The notes: generated by a model from the letters alone, not told the origin. A stretch of 30,120 nt of DNA from JASFQI01 sp050115555 (GCA_050115555.1 JASFQI010000013.1:1-30120), one strand, 5' to 3'; counted from the first letter of the stretch, positions 15,359 to 24,250 are shown. Numbers and translations are program-made.

Positions 15359-16063
15359 TCAATCCTTCGTCGAGGTTCGAAGCGCCCCGCCGCTTCCCTC
15401 GGCCAGCACCTGAAGGCCCTCACGGTCCAGGATGCGAATCGTTCGCCCGGTCGTTTCAATCAGGTCTTCTCGGGACAGGCGGCTCAGGATCCGGGAAAGG
15501 GTTTCGGGGATGGTTCCCAGGAGGCTGGCCAACTGGGCCTTGGTAATATCCAATACGAGGTCATCCCCCGCATCTTCCCGGCAGCTCAGGTAAAGCAGAT
15601 AGGCCGCCAGGCGTCCGGGCACCTCCTTGAGGGACAGGTCCTCGATCAGTGCGGTGAATCGCCGCAGCCGCATGCTGAGAAGGGCGAGCATGTTCATGGC
15701 AACCGAAGGCTGCCCCCGAATGAGGTCGGCGAATGCGTCTCTCGGAAAGAAGAGGATTCGGCTCTCCTCCATGGCCTCGGCATTTGCCGGGAAACGCGTC
15801 CCTGCAAACAGGGCCACCTCTCCGAAGGGCTCCCCGGGGTCGAACAGGTGAAGGGTCTGCTCCTTGCCTTCGGGAGAGATTTTGTAGATCTTGACGCGCC
15901 CCGAAAGGACTACGTAGAACCCGCGCCCTTCATCCCCCTCCAGGAAGATGGTTTCGCCACGGCGGAAGGTCCGCTCTGCGGCGATTCGGGCGAGCTCCTC
16001 CTTATCCTTCCCGGAAAGCCGCTCGAACAGGGCCATGGAAGCGATATCTCTGCCCGAAACCAT
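15359..16063 (-). CDS. Crp/Fnr family transcriptional regulator
   Basis: This is a 234-aa protein. Residues 10-120 form a cyclic-nucleotide-binding-type beta-roll (G-E-T-I-F-L-E-G-D-E-G-R-G-F-Y-V-V-L-S-G-R-V-K-I-Y, then G-E-P-F-G-E-V-A-L-F-A-G). Next come the dimerisation helix and a winged helix-turn-helix with T-K-A-Q-L-A-S-L-L-G-T-I-P-E-T-L-S-R-I-L-S-R-L. There are no N-terminal cysteines for an Fnr 4Fe-4S cluster, so oxygen sensing by that route is unlikely; the ligand is unknown. E-T-L-S-R in the recognition helix resembles Fnr-type readers. GGAGG lies about 10 nt before the ATG. It is followed with almost no gap by the GGDEF regulator. Confidence 0.9.
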   Translation of the reverse strand: MVSGRDIASMALFERLSGKDKEELARIAAERTFRRGETIFLEGDEGRGFYVVLSGRVKIYKISPEGKEQTLHLFDPGEPFGEVALFAGTRFPANAEAMEESRILFFPRDAFADLIRGQPSVAMNMLALLSMRLRRFTALIEDLSLKEVPGRLAAYLLYLSCREDAGDDLVLDITKAQLASLLGTIPETLSRILSRLSREDLIETTGRTIRILDREGLQVLAEGSGGALRTSTKD

Positions 16064-16123
16064 GTCTCAGCGCCTCCTTGCAGGCGTTTCGCCCGGCCGC
16101 TCGCATGCCCCTGAATTGCCGGG

Positions 16124-16726
16124 TCAACCGTTCACGAGCCGCACGAGCGCGGTGTCGGGAAAGTAGTCGACGATGTTCAGGCAACCGTAGTCCTGATGAA
16201 GGGTGAACATGCGGGAGAGATCCAGCCCCAGCGCCGCGCAAAGGATCACGCGGTTCACGCCGCCGTGGGCCACGATCAGGATATCCTTTCCCTCACGCTC
16301 CCGGAGAATATCCTCCAGGCGGGTCAAGACTCGCCGGGAGAAGCCCTCAATACTCTCACCTCCCCCGGGAATTTCGTAGCCCACCAAATCCTCCCCCCGC
16401 ATTCGGAGCTCGTCGGGAAACCGCTCCTGAACGTCGGTCACGGTCATGGCTTCCCAGTCTCCGAAGTACATCTCGCGAAGCTCGGGCAGAACGTGGACCT
16501 CCACATCGTGGTGGCGGGCGATGGTTCGGGCTCCCATCTCGGACCGCTGAAGATCGCTCGCATACACCGCCGCGATCTCCGTTTGTCGGAGTCGGTCCGC
16601 CAGGGCCTCCATCTGGGACTTGCCCTCTTCGGTCACGTCCACGTCCGTATGCCCGTAGATCGGGAAACGCTCGTGTCCCACGACCTGTCCATGCCGCGCC
16701 AGATAGAGTCGATTCGTTCTACCCAT
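16124..16726 (-). CDS. Histidine phosphatase family protein (phosphoglycerate-mutase-like)
   Basis: The ATG at 16726 gives 200 aa beginning M-G-R-T-N-R-L-Y-L-A-R-H-G-Q, with the catalytic R-H-G near residue 11. In-frame ATGs at 16735 and 16738 would add three or four residues. No start has a strong Shine-Dalgarno. Other marks are Y-A-S-D-L-Q-R-S, the acid in L-R-E-M-Y-F-G-D-W-E, and the second catalytic histidine in I-V-A-H-G-G. The family includes alpha-ribazole phosphatase and broad small-phosphate phosphatases; nothing nearby concerns cobalamin synthesis, so I leave the substrate open. It lies 60 bp upstream of the Crp/Fnr gene on the same strand. Confidence 0.85.
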   Translation of the reverse strand: MGRTNRLYLARHGQVVGHERFPIYGHTDVDVTEEGKSQMEALADRLRQTEIAAVYASDLQRSEMGARTIARHHDVEVHVLPELREMYFGDWEAMTVTDVQERFPDELRMRGEDLVGYEIPGGGESIEGFSRRVLTRLEDILREREGKDILIVAHGGVNRVILCAALGLDLSRMFTLHQDYGCLNIVDYFPDTALVRLVNG

Positions 16727-16908
16727 GGCCCGCATCATAGGCGCGCGCGCCGGGACTGTCAATCACGGGACAGGACGATCCTCCCTCGCCGGTCCCGGGT
16801 TTTGCCTTTATTTCACGACCTGAATGGTGTATAGACGCGTGAGAAAAGCCGTGGAACCGATTTCCGTGCTTCAGGTCGCCTCAAGGCCCCTAGCGCGGGA
16901 TCTTGTTT

Positions 16909-16938
16909 CCTTGGCGATCTTTGCGGCCTTGCGAGAGG
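16909..16938. repeat. Degenerate arm of a common intergenic repeat
   Basis: The stretch with CTTGGCGATCTTTGCGG and then CCTTGCGAGAGG resembles, from memory, a repeat spread between genes of many environmental bacteria, built of units like CTTTGCG and CCTTGGCG. Only one arm is visible; the matching inverted arm is missing. It is followed by TTTTTT at 16944-16949. The rest of the 16727-16998 gap shows no gene. Confidence 0.4.
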
Positions 16939-16998
16939 AATCGTTTTTTCTGTGAAACCGGGAAAACACCACACCTGCGGCTCGAAAGGGAGCACGAG

Positions 16999-17268
16999 AT
17001 GACCCGGCGAGAGTGCTTCGGCCTATTGGACCGCGTGTTTCCCATGGGAAAAAACGGCCTTCGGGAAGCACCGCCGGAGTGCTTCCAATGCCCGGATCGG
17101 ACCGAGTGCCTGAGGACGGCCATGGAAACCCGGGAGGGGATTCGAATGCGTGAGGAAACGGTGAACCGTGCCGCGAAGTCCGGCATGCTGAGCCGTTTCC
17201 AGCGGTGGTCGCAAAAGAAGGAGCTCCATCGACAAGCCCGTGAACGCAAAAAGGGAAAAAAGGTATGA
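16999..17268 (+). CDS. Small conserved-looking protein with a Cys-rich motif
   Basis: The ATG at 16999 has GGGAG about seven bases upstream and gives 89 aa; the open frame upstream lies in the degenerate repeat and is not needed. Near the N terminus is C-F-G-L-L-D-R-V-F-P-M-G, then C-F-Q-C-P-D-R-T-E-C-L-R-T-A (about residues 29-42), a C-x2-C-x5-C pattern that could hold a metal together with Cys6. The C-terminal half is Arg- and Lys-rich and probably helical, suited to binding nucleic acid or membrane. Its stop overlaps the next ATG as ATGA, so it is coupled to the zinc-ribbon/YIP1 protein. I do not recognise a named family. Confidence 0.72.
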   Translation: MTRRECFGLLDRVFPMGKNGLREAPPECFQCPDRTECLRTAMETREGIRMREETVNRAAKSGMLSRFQRWSQKKELHRQARERKKGKKV

Positions 17269-18101
17269 ACGTCCGGATTACCTGCCCCCACTGCAACTTC
17301 ACCACAGAAGTCCCCAGGGAGCGCATCCCTGCCAACGCGAAGGCTGCAAACTGCCCCCGCTGCAAGCAGCGATTCGCACTGAGCCCGGAGACCCTTGTCC
17401 CGCTCCGGCCCGCCGAGCCCTCCCCTCCGCCGGCGCCGCCGGTGGAAGCCCCCCCCGTCACTGGAACGACAGAACCCAAGGCCACGAGGGGGCCCTCACC
17501 GTGGGAGGATCGATCCCGCCTCGGACTGTGGCAGGGGATCTTTCAGACCTTTCGAGACGTCCTGTTCAACCCGATCAACATGTTCCGCAACCTCCAGTTC
17601 GGGCAGGGTCTGAAGGAACCGCTTGCCTTCGGACTGCTCTTCGGTTCCGTGGGGATGATGTTCAGCATGTTCTGGCAGTTCCTCATGGCGGCGTGGGGGT
17701 TGGGGGGGAGCTTCAAAGAGATCTCCGCCCACTTTCCCGTCACCCTCGTGTTTCTGGGACTCCTGATCCTCACCCCCTTCATCGTGGGGTTGCTCCTTTT
17801 CATTGTGAGCGGGATCATGCAGCTCCTTCTGCGCATGGTCGGGGGGGGCGCGCACGGGTTCGAGGCGACGTTTCGGGTGATCGCTTACGGGCAGGCCGCA
17901 CAGGTCTTCGCCGTCATTCCCTTTCTCGGCGGTTTCGTGGCAAGCCTCTGGCTTCTCGTCGTCGAGGTCATCGGGCTTCGAGAGATGCATGAGACGTCGT
18001 ATCTCCGGGTGATTCTTGCCTTCGCGATTCCCATTGTCCTGATTTGCATCCTCGTTGTCGTCGCCATCGCCATTCCTTTGATCATCGCCTTGAGCCGCTA
18101 G
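17265..18101 (+). CDS. Zinc-ribbon (MJ0042-type) and YIP1-domain membrane protein
   Basis: This is a 278-aa protein. Residues 1-42 hold C-P-H-C and C-P-R-C, a small zinc ribbon of the MJ0042 type. A proline-rich linker follows (about 43-85). From about residue 95 comes a YIP1-like membrane domain: N-P-I-N-M-F-R-N, then five hydrophobic segments with F-R-V-I-A-Y-G-Q-A-A-Q-V-F-A-V-I-P and a final L-R-E-M-H-E-T-S-Y-L-R. In bacteria this fold is common but its role is unknown. The start overlaps the preceding stop (ATGA) and two Cys-motif proteins in one unit suggest a joint function. Domain calls are confident; function is not. Confidence 0.85.
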   Translation: MNVRITCPHCNFTTEVPRERIPANAKAANCPRCKQRFALSPETLVPLRPAEPSPPPAPPVEAPPVTGTTEPKATRGPSPWEDRSRLGLWQGIFQTFRDVLFNPINMFRNLQFGQGLKEPLAFGLLFGSVGMMFSMFWQFLMAAWGLGGSFKEISAHFPVTLVFLGLLILTPFIVGLLLFIVSGIMQLLLRMVGGGAHGFEATFRVIAYGQAAQVFAVIPFLGGFVASLWLLVVEVIGLREMHETSYLRVILAFAIPIVLICILVVVAIAIPLIIALSR

Positions 18102-18142
18102 TCCGGATATTGCATTCGCGGCCTCGCGTGGGCGTGGAAACC

Positions 18143-20323
18143 ATGAGGTCCATGGAAAACATCTCTCAAAATATCGACTACGAAAACCTACTCAATCCTG
18201 CCCAACTCCAGGCCGTGACCACCCTGGAGGGGCCGTTGCTCGTGATCGCCGGCGCCGGAAGCGGCAAAACGCGAACCCTGATCTATCGCGTGGCACGCCT
18301 GGTGGAGTCCGGGGTGGACCCCGGGAACATCCTGCTCCTCACCTTCACGCGAAAGGCCGCGGCCGAGATGCTCGAGCGAGCGTCCGGGTTGGCGGACAGC
18401 CGGTGCCGCCAGGTGTGGGGAGGGACCTTCCACTCCCTGGCCCACCGCGTGCTTCGGAAGAACGCGGCCCTTGCGGGCTTTGACCCCCACTTCACCATCA
18501 TGGACCGCGCGGACATGGAGGAGGTCATTCAGTCCCTAGTCAAGGAACTGAACGTGAAGACCGGCTCCGTGCGCTTCCCCAAGCGTTCCACCCTGGCCTC
18601 CATTCTGAGCAAGGCCGTCAACCTCCAGACCTCCGTCGAATCCCTGGTGGAGAAGGACTTCTCCCAGTTTCTGGAGTACGTCCCCCACCTGGAGAAGCTG
18701 CGAGGTCTCTATGAGGAGTACAAGCGAAACAACCAGCTCATGGACTACGACGACCTCCTCGTTTACCTGGGCGGCCTCCTGAGAGAGCACGAGGACCTCC
18801 GGTCCGCGCTGGGCGACCAGTACCGCTACATCATGGTGGACGAGTACCAGGACACGAACGGCATCCAGGCCGAGATCATCTGCGGGCTGGCCTCGGAACA
18901 CGGCAACATCATGGTGGTCGGGGACGACTCGCAGTCCATCTACTCCTTTCGCGGGGCGAACTACCGGAACATGTTCGAGTTTCCTCATCTCTTCCCGGGG
19001 GCCCGGGTGATCAAGCTGGAGGAAAACTACCGCTCCACCCAGCCCATTCTCTCCTTTACGAACGCCCTGATGGCAAGGGCTTCACAGAAGTATTCCAAGT
19101 GCCTGACCACGAAGCGCGAAGGAGGCGCCCGCCCCCGAGTCGTGGACACCCGAACCGAACCGGAGCAGGCGGCCTTTGTGCGCCGGCTCGTCCAGGAGCA
19201 TCAGCAAAAGGACCGCCCCCTTTCCGACATTGCCGTGCTTTTTCGGGCCGCCTACCACTCCTTCGAGCTGGAGCTGGAGCTTGCTCGCCATCACCTGCCC
19301 TTTGTCAAGCACGGCGGATTCAAGTTCATGGAGTCCGCACATATCAAGGACCTCCTGGCCCATCTCCGCATCGTGGCGAACGCGGACGACGCCGTCAGCC
19401 TGGGCCGCATCCTGCGACTGGTCAAGGGCATCGGTCCGGGAAAGAGCCAGGCCATTTCAAGCTGGTTGAAGGAAAACGGCCACGAACCCCGGCACATCGG
19501 GGAGTGGCCCGGTGCAGGCAAACGAGCGAGCGGCCTCAAGACCCTAGCCTCTGTCCTCGAACGCATTTCCGGACCGGAACAGAGCCCCCGGGAGGCCATC
19601 GAGACCCTGCTCTCCTACTACGAACCGATTCTCAAGGAACGGTTCGACGACTTTCCCAAGCGGCAGAACGACCTCAATCAGCTCCCTCACATGGCGTCGC
19701 GGTACCGAAGCCTGCGCTCCTTTCTCGATGATCTGACCCTGGAGCCCCCGACCAGCACGGCCGACCTGTCCTCCACTCCGCCTTCGGACTACCTGACGCT
19801 CTCCACGGTGCACTCCGCCAAGGGCCTGGAGTGGCCCACGGTCATCATTATCTGGGTCATGGAGGGATACTTTCCGTCCGCCCGGGCTTACGGCAGCGAG
19901 GACGACTTGGAGGAGGAACGAAGGCTCCTGTACGTGGCGTCCACAAGGGCCCGGGACGATTTGCTGCTCTGCTACCCCGGAATGGAGTCGCGGCCTGTGA
20001 GGTACGGTGACGGCGGCGTGGAGGGGTTCCGTCGGGGAGGCCTTTCCGCGTTCGTCCGGGAGCTGCCCGAGGAGGTGCTCTCCCACGGCACGGCCCGACA
20101 GCTCGCCCCCTCCAGGCCCAAGCGCCCCTCTCTGAGGGCCCGCGCCGGCCTGGAAGGGAGCGGCAGGGCCCAAGGGCTGCGCCTCGGCGACCGCGTGAAA
20201 CATCCGGCCTTTGGGCCGGGAGTGGTCTCCCGGTTCAGGGGGGATGACAAGGTGGAGGTCCTCTTTCGAAACGTGGGCCGAAAGCTCCTTCACCTGGAGT
20301 TCACCACGCTGGATAAGAGCTAG
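18143..20323 (+). CDS. UvrD/PcrA-type superfamily 1 DNA helicase
   Basis: The ATG at 18143 gives 726 aa, the usual size for UvrD/PcrA; an ATG at 18152 with GAGG just upstream is equally possible. Motifs are in order: L-N-P-A-Q-L-Q-A-V (Q motif), G-A-G-S-G-K-T (Walker A, about 38-44), L-T-F-T-R-K-A-A-A-E-M (Ia), D-E-Y-Q-D-T-N (Walker B, about 232), G-D-D-S-Q-S-I-Y-S-F-R-G-A (III), S-T-V-H-S-A-K-G-L-E-W (V) and Y-V-A-S-T-R-A-R (VI). The tail, G-D-R-V-K-H-P-x-F-G-x-G-V-V, is the tudor-like element of PcrA that contacts RNA polymerase. It translocates 3' to 5' on ssDNA in repair and conflict resolution. Confidence 0.92.
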   Translation: MRSMENISQNIDYENLLNPAQLQAVTTLEGPLLVIAGAGSGKTRTLIYRVARLVESGVDPGNILLLTFTRKAAAEMLERASGLADSRCRQVWGGTFHSLAHRVLRKNAALAGFDPHFTIMDRADMEEVIQSLVKELNVKTGSVRFPKRSTLASILSKAVNLQTSVESLVEKDFSQFLEYVPHLEKLRGLYEEYKRNNQLMDYDDLLVYLGGLLREHEDLRSALGDQYRYIMVDEYQDTNGIQAEIICGLASEHGNIMVVGDDSQSIYSFRGANYRNMFEFPHLFPGARVIKLEENYRSTQPILSFTNALMARASQKYSKCLTTKREGGARPRVVDTRTEPEQAAFVRRLVQEHQQKDRPLSDIAVLFRAAYHSFELELELARHHLPFVKHGGFKFMESAHIKDLLAHLRIVANADDAVSLGRILRLVKGIGPGKSQAISSWLKENGHEPRHIGEWPGAGKRASGLKTLASVLERISGPEQSPREAIETLLSYYEPILKERFDDFPKRQNDLNQLPHMASRYRSLRSFLDDLTLEPPTSTADLSSTPPSDYLTLSTVHSAKGLEWPTVIIIWVMEGYFPSARAYGSEDDLEEERRLLYVASTRARDDLLLCYPGMESRPVRYGDGGVEGFRRGGLSAFVRELPEEVLSHGTARQLAPSRPKRPSLRARAGLEGSGRAQGLRLGDRVKHPAFGPGVVSRFRGDDKVEVLFRNVGRKLLHLEFTTLDKS

Positions 20324-20357
20324 GACAACTTTTCGTAGATGCGACGTCATGGATCTT

Positions 20358-20440
20358 TCACCACAGACATCACGGAGGAAATCCAGGAAAGGATTTCACC
20401 GGGCATGTCTCTGTGTCCTCTGTGCTCTCCGTGGTTTGTC
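20358..20440. repeat. Imperfect inverted-repeat intergenic element
   Basis: The left arm ACCACAGACATCACGGAGGA (20360-20379) pairs with the right arm TCCTCTGTGCTCTCCGTGGT (20416-20435) at 16 of 20 positions across a 36-nt loop. From memory this resembles a repeat of CACAGAG-type units found between genes in many Deltaproteobacteria and environmental genomes. It occupies the 192-bp gap between the helicase and folC genes, which otherwise holds nothing I recognise. It could act as a transcription-attenuating hairpin. Confidence 0.65.
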
Positions 20441-20515
20441 TTTGAAGTCGTCCATCCTATGACCTTCCACGGACGATGCGGTGTGCATAGGCGGTAACCG
20501 ACAGGACAAACGGTC

Positions 20516-21817
20516 ATGAAGAAACCCCTTACCTATGACGAGGCCCTTCGCGAGCTCTACCGCCTCCAGAAGTTCGGTATCAAGTTCGGGCTCTCCAAGA
20601 CCACCAATCTCCTGCACGCCTTCGGAGACCCCCATCGGGGTAAGCGTTACGTTCACATCGCCGGGACAAACGGCAAGGGCTCCGTGGCCGCCATGGTGGC
20701 CGCCATACTTGCACAGGCGGGCCTCCGGGTCGGGGTGTACTCCTCCCCCCACCTCGTCCGGTTCACCGAACGGTTTCGCATCAACGGCCGTGAGATGGAA
20801 CCGGAAACCGCAGCCGGGCTCGCGGAGGAACTCATGGACGCCGTAGATCCCCGGGAGCCCCCAACGTTCTTCGAAATCGTCACCGCCATGGCTCTGGTCC
20901 ACTTCGCGCGGGAAGACGTGGACGTGGCCGTCATGGAGGTGGGCATGGGAGGCCGCCTGGACGCCACCAACATCATCGCCCCCCTGGTCACGGTAATCAC
21001 GAACATCAGCCTGGAGCACCAGGATTACCTGGGCAAACGCCTCCTGGACATTGCAGGGGAAAAGGCCGGAATCATCAAGCCCGGTGTGCCGTTGATCACC
21101 GCTGTGACCCAGCCCCCTGTGATCCGTCTTTACGAGTCCCTGTGCCGTGAAAAAGGGGCCCCCATGACGCGCCTCGGACGGGATGTCCGGTACCGCAGCA
21201 CGGCACGGGGGTTGCATTACTACGGCAAAAAACGGTTGCTGCACGGACTTCGGCCCGGGCTGCCCGGGCGATTCCAGGCCAGAAACGCGGCGTTGGCCCT
21301 GGCCACGGTGGAAACGCTGGAAGCCAGAGGAATCCGGGTGGGAGAAGAGGAGATCCGCGAGGGCATGTCCCGGGTCTCCTGGCCGGGCCGCATGCAGCTC
21401 ATGGCAGAGCGCCCGGCCATTGTGGTGGATGGAGGGCACAACCCTCGCGCCGTCCGAGCCCTGGCGGACGCTTTGCCTCACGCATTCCCTTACCGGCGCC
21501 TGATCCTGGTCATCGGGGTGATGGCGGACAAGGACATTCCCGCCATGATGAAGGAAATCGTTCCGTTGGCAGATTATGTCGTGTATACCCGGCCCGTCTA
21601 TTCCCGGGCCGCAGCCCCGGAAACCCTTGAGCGGGCCGCCGAAGAGAACTCCCTCGAGACTCCCGGGGAAATCGTACCCGAACTTCGTCAAGCGCTTGAC
21701 AGAGCAAAAGAAATAGCCGATGCTGAAGACTTGATTTTGGTTACGGGATCCCTTTTTACGGCCGGGGAGGCACTCAGTCTCCTGGACCCCGTACAATACC
21801 GTCCGGATGCCGTTTAA
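20516..21817 (+). CDS. folC: Bifunctional folylpolyglutamate/dihydrofolate synthase
   Basis: This is a 433-aa protein of normal FolC length. The P-loop H-I-A-G-T-N-G-K-G-S-V is at about residues 45-55, followed by V-Y-S-S-P-H-L-V-R-F-T-E-R-F-R-I-N-G, the strongest FolC signature. D-A-T-N-I-I-x-P-L-V-T-V-I-T-N-I-S-L-E-H-Q-D-Y-L-G supplies the metal site, and V-V-D-G-G-H-N-P-R-A-V lies in the Mur-ligase C-terminal domain. It uses ATP to attach glutamate to dihydropteroate and folates in the cytoplasm. The lptD start follows after nine bases, so the two genes are probably co-transcribed despite unrelated roles. No strong Shine-Dalgarno is visible before the ATG. Confidence 0.94.
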   Translation: MKKPLTYDEALRELYRLQKFGIKFGLSKTTNLLHAFGDPHRGKRYVHIAGTNGKGSVAAMVAAILAQAGLRVGVYSSPHLVRFTERFRINGREMEPETAAGLAEELMDAVDPREPPTFFEIVTAMALVHFAREDVDVAVMEVGMGGRLDATNIIAPLVTVITNISLEHQDYLGKRLLDIAGEKAGIIKPGVPLITAVTQPPVIRLYESLCREKGAPMTRLGRDVRYRSTARGLHYYGKKRLLHGLRPGLPGRFQARNAALALATVETLEARGIRVGEEEIREGMSRVSWPGRMQLMAERPAIVVDGGHNPRAVRALADALPHAFPYRRLILVIGVMADKDIPAMMKEIVPLADYVVYTRPVYSRAAAPETLERAAEENSLETPGEIVPELRQALDRAKEIADAEDLILVTGSLFTAGEALSLLDPVQYRPDAV

Positions 21818-21826
21818 TCGAACGCC

Positions 21827-24049
21827 ATGAATTTGCTTTCCCGCCAGGGACTCACAATCCGCCTTCTCTTCAGGGCCTTTGTCGCCGCCATCCTGGCGTC
21901 CGTCCTGGGGGCAGGGGTCTGTTCCGCCCAGGAAAAGCTCCTGGGCCGGCACCTTTTGGAAGACAAGAACGCCCACTGGCAAATCACCGCCGACAAGATG
22001 ACCTACGTGCACGAGAAGCGCCTCTATGTGGCGGAGGGAAATGTAATGATCACCCGCAACGGGCAGACGCTGTCGGCCCAGCGCGGGGTGTATAACGAGG
22101 AAACAGGCATCGTCCAGGTCTATGGGGACGTCCGGCTCACGGCGAACGGCGACATCGTCTCAGGGGAGATGGCCCTTCTGGACCTCACAAATCACTTCGG
22201 TCAGATCACCAACGGCACCATCTACCTCCGTGAGAACAATTACTACATCCGCGGGAGCGCAATGGTGCGCACCGGGGCGAACACCTATCATGTCAAGAAC
22301 TGCCGCATCACCACGTGCGACGGGGACGACCCGGCCTGGAGCATCACCGGTTCCGAGGTCAACGTCACCGTAGAAGGCTACGGATCGGTGAAGAATGCGG
22401 CCTTTCGCATCAAGGGGTTCCCGATCTTCTACCTGCCCTTTGCCGTCTTTCCTGTCAAGACCAAACGACAAACCGGATTTCTGCCGCCGCGCCTCGGTTA
22501 CTCCGATCAGAACGGGGCCGATCTGGAAGTCCCCTTTTTCTGGGCCATCTCCGATCAGGTCGATGCCACGTTCTACGAACGGTACATGACCGAGCGGGGA
22601 TTCATGCAGGGCCTGGAACTGCGGTATGTGGCCGCGAACGACTCGCGCGGAACGTTTCTCTTCGATATCCTTCGTGACAACGTCGAAGAGAAGGACATGC
22701 GCAATCCGGAGTACGTCGAGCTGAGCCCCTCTGACCGAACGAACCAGACACGTTACTGGTTCCGCAGCAGAATGGACCAGACCCTTTTTCCGGGCATCGA
22801 GGCCAGGCTCGACACGGACTACGTCAGCGACCAGGATTACCTCAAGGAGTTCCAGGGGGGTCTTACGGGATTCGATGCACGGCCCGAGCTTTCCGAATAC
22901 GGACGTCCCGTGGAGGACGTGCGGTCCCCCACACGAAGAAATGCCCTTCGCCTCAGCGCCGACCGCGATGAATTCAGCCTCCAGGGACTGGCCGCCTATC
23001 ACCAGCGACCAGAAAATCCGGCCCTGGACGACACGGCACAGCCCCTGGCCGGGGCTCACTTTTCGCTTCTGCCCCGCCCCCTCCCCCACATGCCGTTCTT
23101 CCTGACCCTGGACACGGATTACGGATATATCTGGAGGGATTACGGGGTGAAAGGCCACCGCTTCGTCCTGGATCCCGAGATCTCGTATCCCCTGTTCCTT
23201 GGTCGATACCTGGAGTTCGAAACGTCGATCGCTTACACATACAATGCCCAGTGGGTGGACGACGATCCCCTGGGAATCGACCGGCAGACGAGAAACGCCT
23301 ACCACGCCCAGGCACGCCTCTCTACAGTGCTGGAGAGAACCTTCGACATCCAGTGGCGCGAGTACACCGGATTGAAGCACAAAATCCGACCCACGCTGAC
23401 CTACGACTTTCGGAGCCACCGGGACGAAGACCGCTTTCAACCCTGGTTCGAGCCCATCGACGACGTGGGGGATCTCAACCACGTGACGCTTGCCATCGAG
23501 AACATCCTCGACAGCAGAAGGGACGACGAGGAAGGGAAAACCCATTATGCGCAGTGGGGGACCTTTACGCTCCGCCAGCCTTACAGTATCGACGAGGCCC
23601 GCAGGGACGATGAACCCGAGCGGGACAGGGAGCCCTTCGAGCCCCTGGAAGCCGAGTTGAACGTGTTCCCCTTCCCCTGGCTGGACGTGGACGCCGAGAC
23701 CCACTGGGACCACTACCAAAGCGACATCACCTACACGGATATCTCCGCAGGTTTCTCCATGGAGCGTTCCGGCGGACGCACGGACCGTTACGCCCTGGAG
23801 TATCAGTATGAGGAAGACGACAGCCAGTTCCTGGGGTACCGGGTGCACCTGAACCTGGCCGGCGGTTTCAGTGCGGGCACCGCCCTTCGAAAAGAGCTCG
23901 AAATGGACCACACCCTGGACAGTGCTTACTGGGTCCAATACCAGGCCCAGTGCTGGGGGCTGAGGCTCTCCGCAGGAAGCCTGGACGGTGTAGACTCCTT
24001 TATGCTCACCTTCCATCTCCTGGGTCTCGGAGACGTGGGGGATCAGTAG
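21827..24049 (+). CDS. lptD: LPS-assembly outer-membrane protein LptD
   Basis: This is a 740-aa protein. The signal peptide ends near S-A at residue 36. Next is an OstA/LptA-like beta-jellyroll (W-Q-I-T-A-D-K-M-T-Y, V-A-E-G-N-V-M-I-T), then the LptD barrel with F-P-I-F-Y-L-P-F-A-V-F-P-V-K-T-K-R-Q-T-G-F-L-P-P and many acidic, aromatic strands. It inserts lipopolysaccharide into the outer leaflet with LptE. Cysteines in the mature protein are two near residues 159-164 (N-C-R-I-T-T-C) and one near 708 (Q-A-Q-C-W-G-L), so three rather than the four of E. coli. Translation probably couples to folC, since only nine bases separate them and no clear Shine-Dalgarno is present. Confidence 0.93.
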   Translation: MNLLSRQGLTIRLLFRAFVAAILASVLGAGVCSAQEKLLGRHLLEDKNAHWQITADKMTYVHEKRLYVAEGNVMITRNGQTLSAQRGVYNEETGIVQVYGDVRLTANGDIVSGEMALLDLTNHFGQITNGTIYLRENNYYIRGSAMVRTGANTYHVKNCRITTCDGDDPAWSITGSEVNVTVEGYGSVKNAAFRIKGFPIFYLPFAVFPVKTKRQTGFLPPRLGYSDQNGADLEVPFFWAISDQVDATFYERYMTERGFMQGLELRYVAANDSRGTFLFDILRDNVEEKDMRNPEYVELSPSDRTNQTRYWFRSRMDQTLFPGIEARLDTDYVSDQDYLKEFQGGLTGFDARPELSEYGRPVEDVRSPTRRNALRLSADRDEFSLQGLAAYHQRPENPALDDTAQPLAGAHFSLLPRPLPHMPFFLTLDTDYGYIWRDYGVKGHRFVLDPEISYPLFLGRYLEFETSIAYTYNAQWVDDDPLGIDRQTRNAYHAQARLSTVLERTFDIQWREYTGLKHKIRPTLTYDFRSHRDEDRFQPWFEPIDDVGDLNHVTLAIENILDSRRDDEEGKTHYAQWGTFTLRQPYSIDEARRDDEPERDREPFEPLEAELNVFPFPWLDVDAETHWDHYQSDITYTDISAGFSMERSGGRTDRYALEYQYEEDDSQFLGYRVHLNLAGGFSAGTALRKELEMDHTLDSAYWVQYQAQCWGLRLSAGSLDGVDSFMLTFHLLGLGDVGDQ

Positions 24050-24250
24050 CCTTCCGATCCCTCTCCGCCATCGTCCTTTCACACACGCCGCACGCGGGGC
24101 CTTGCACCTGCCGTCCTGTATCATGCCTGTGCTTCCTGTCCGCTCCCTTCGAAGCCGACCTGAAGAGAGGCGCGACCGCATCCTTTCCCTTCCTTTTTCT
24201 GCAAGCGTTTTCCTGAAGGGCATTTCCGTCTCGCGCCTGCCGACCGCCTT

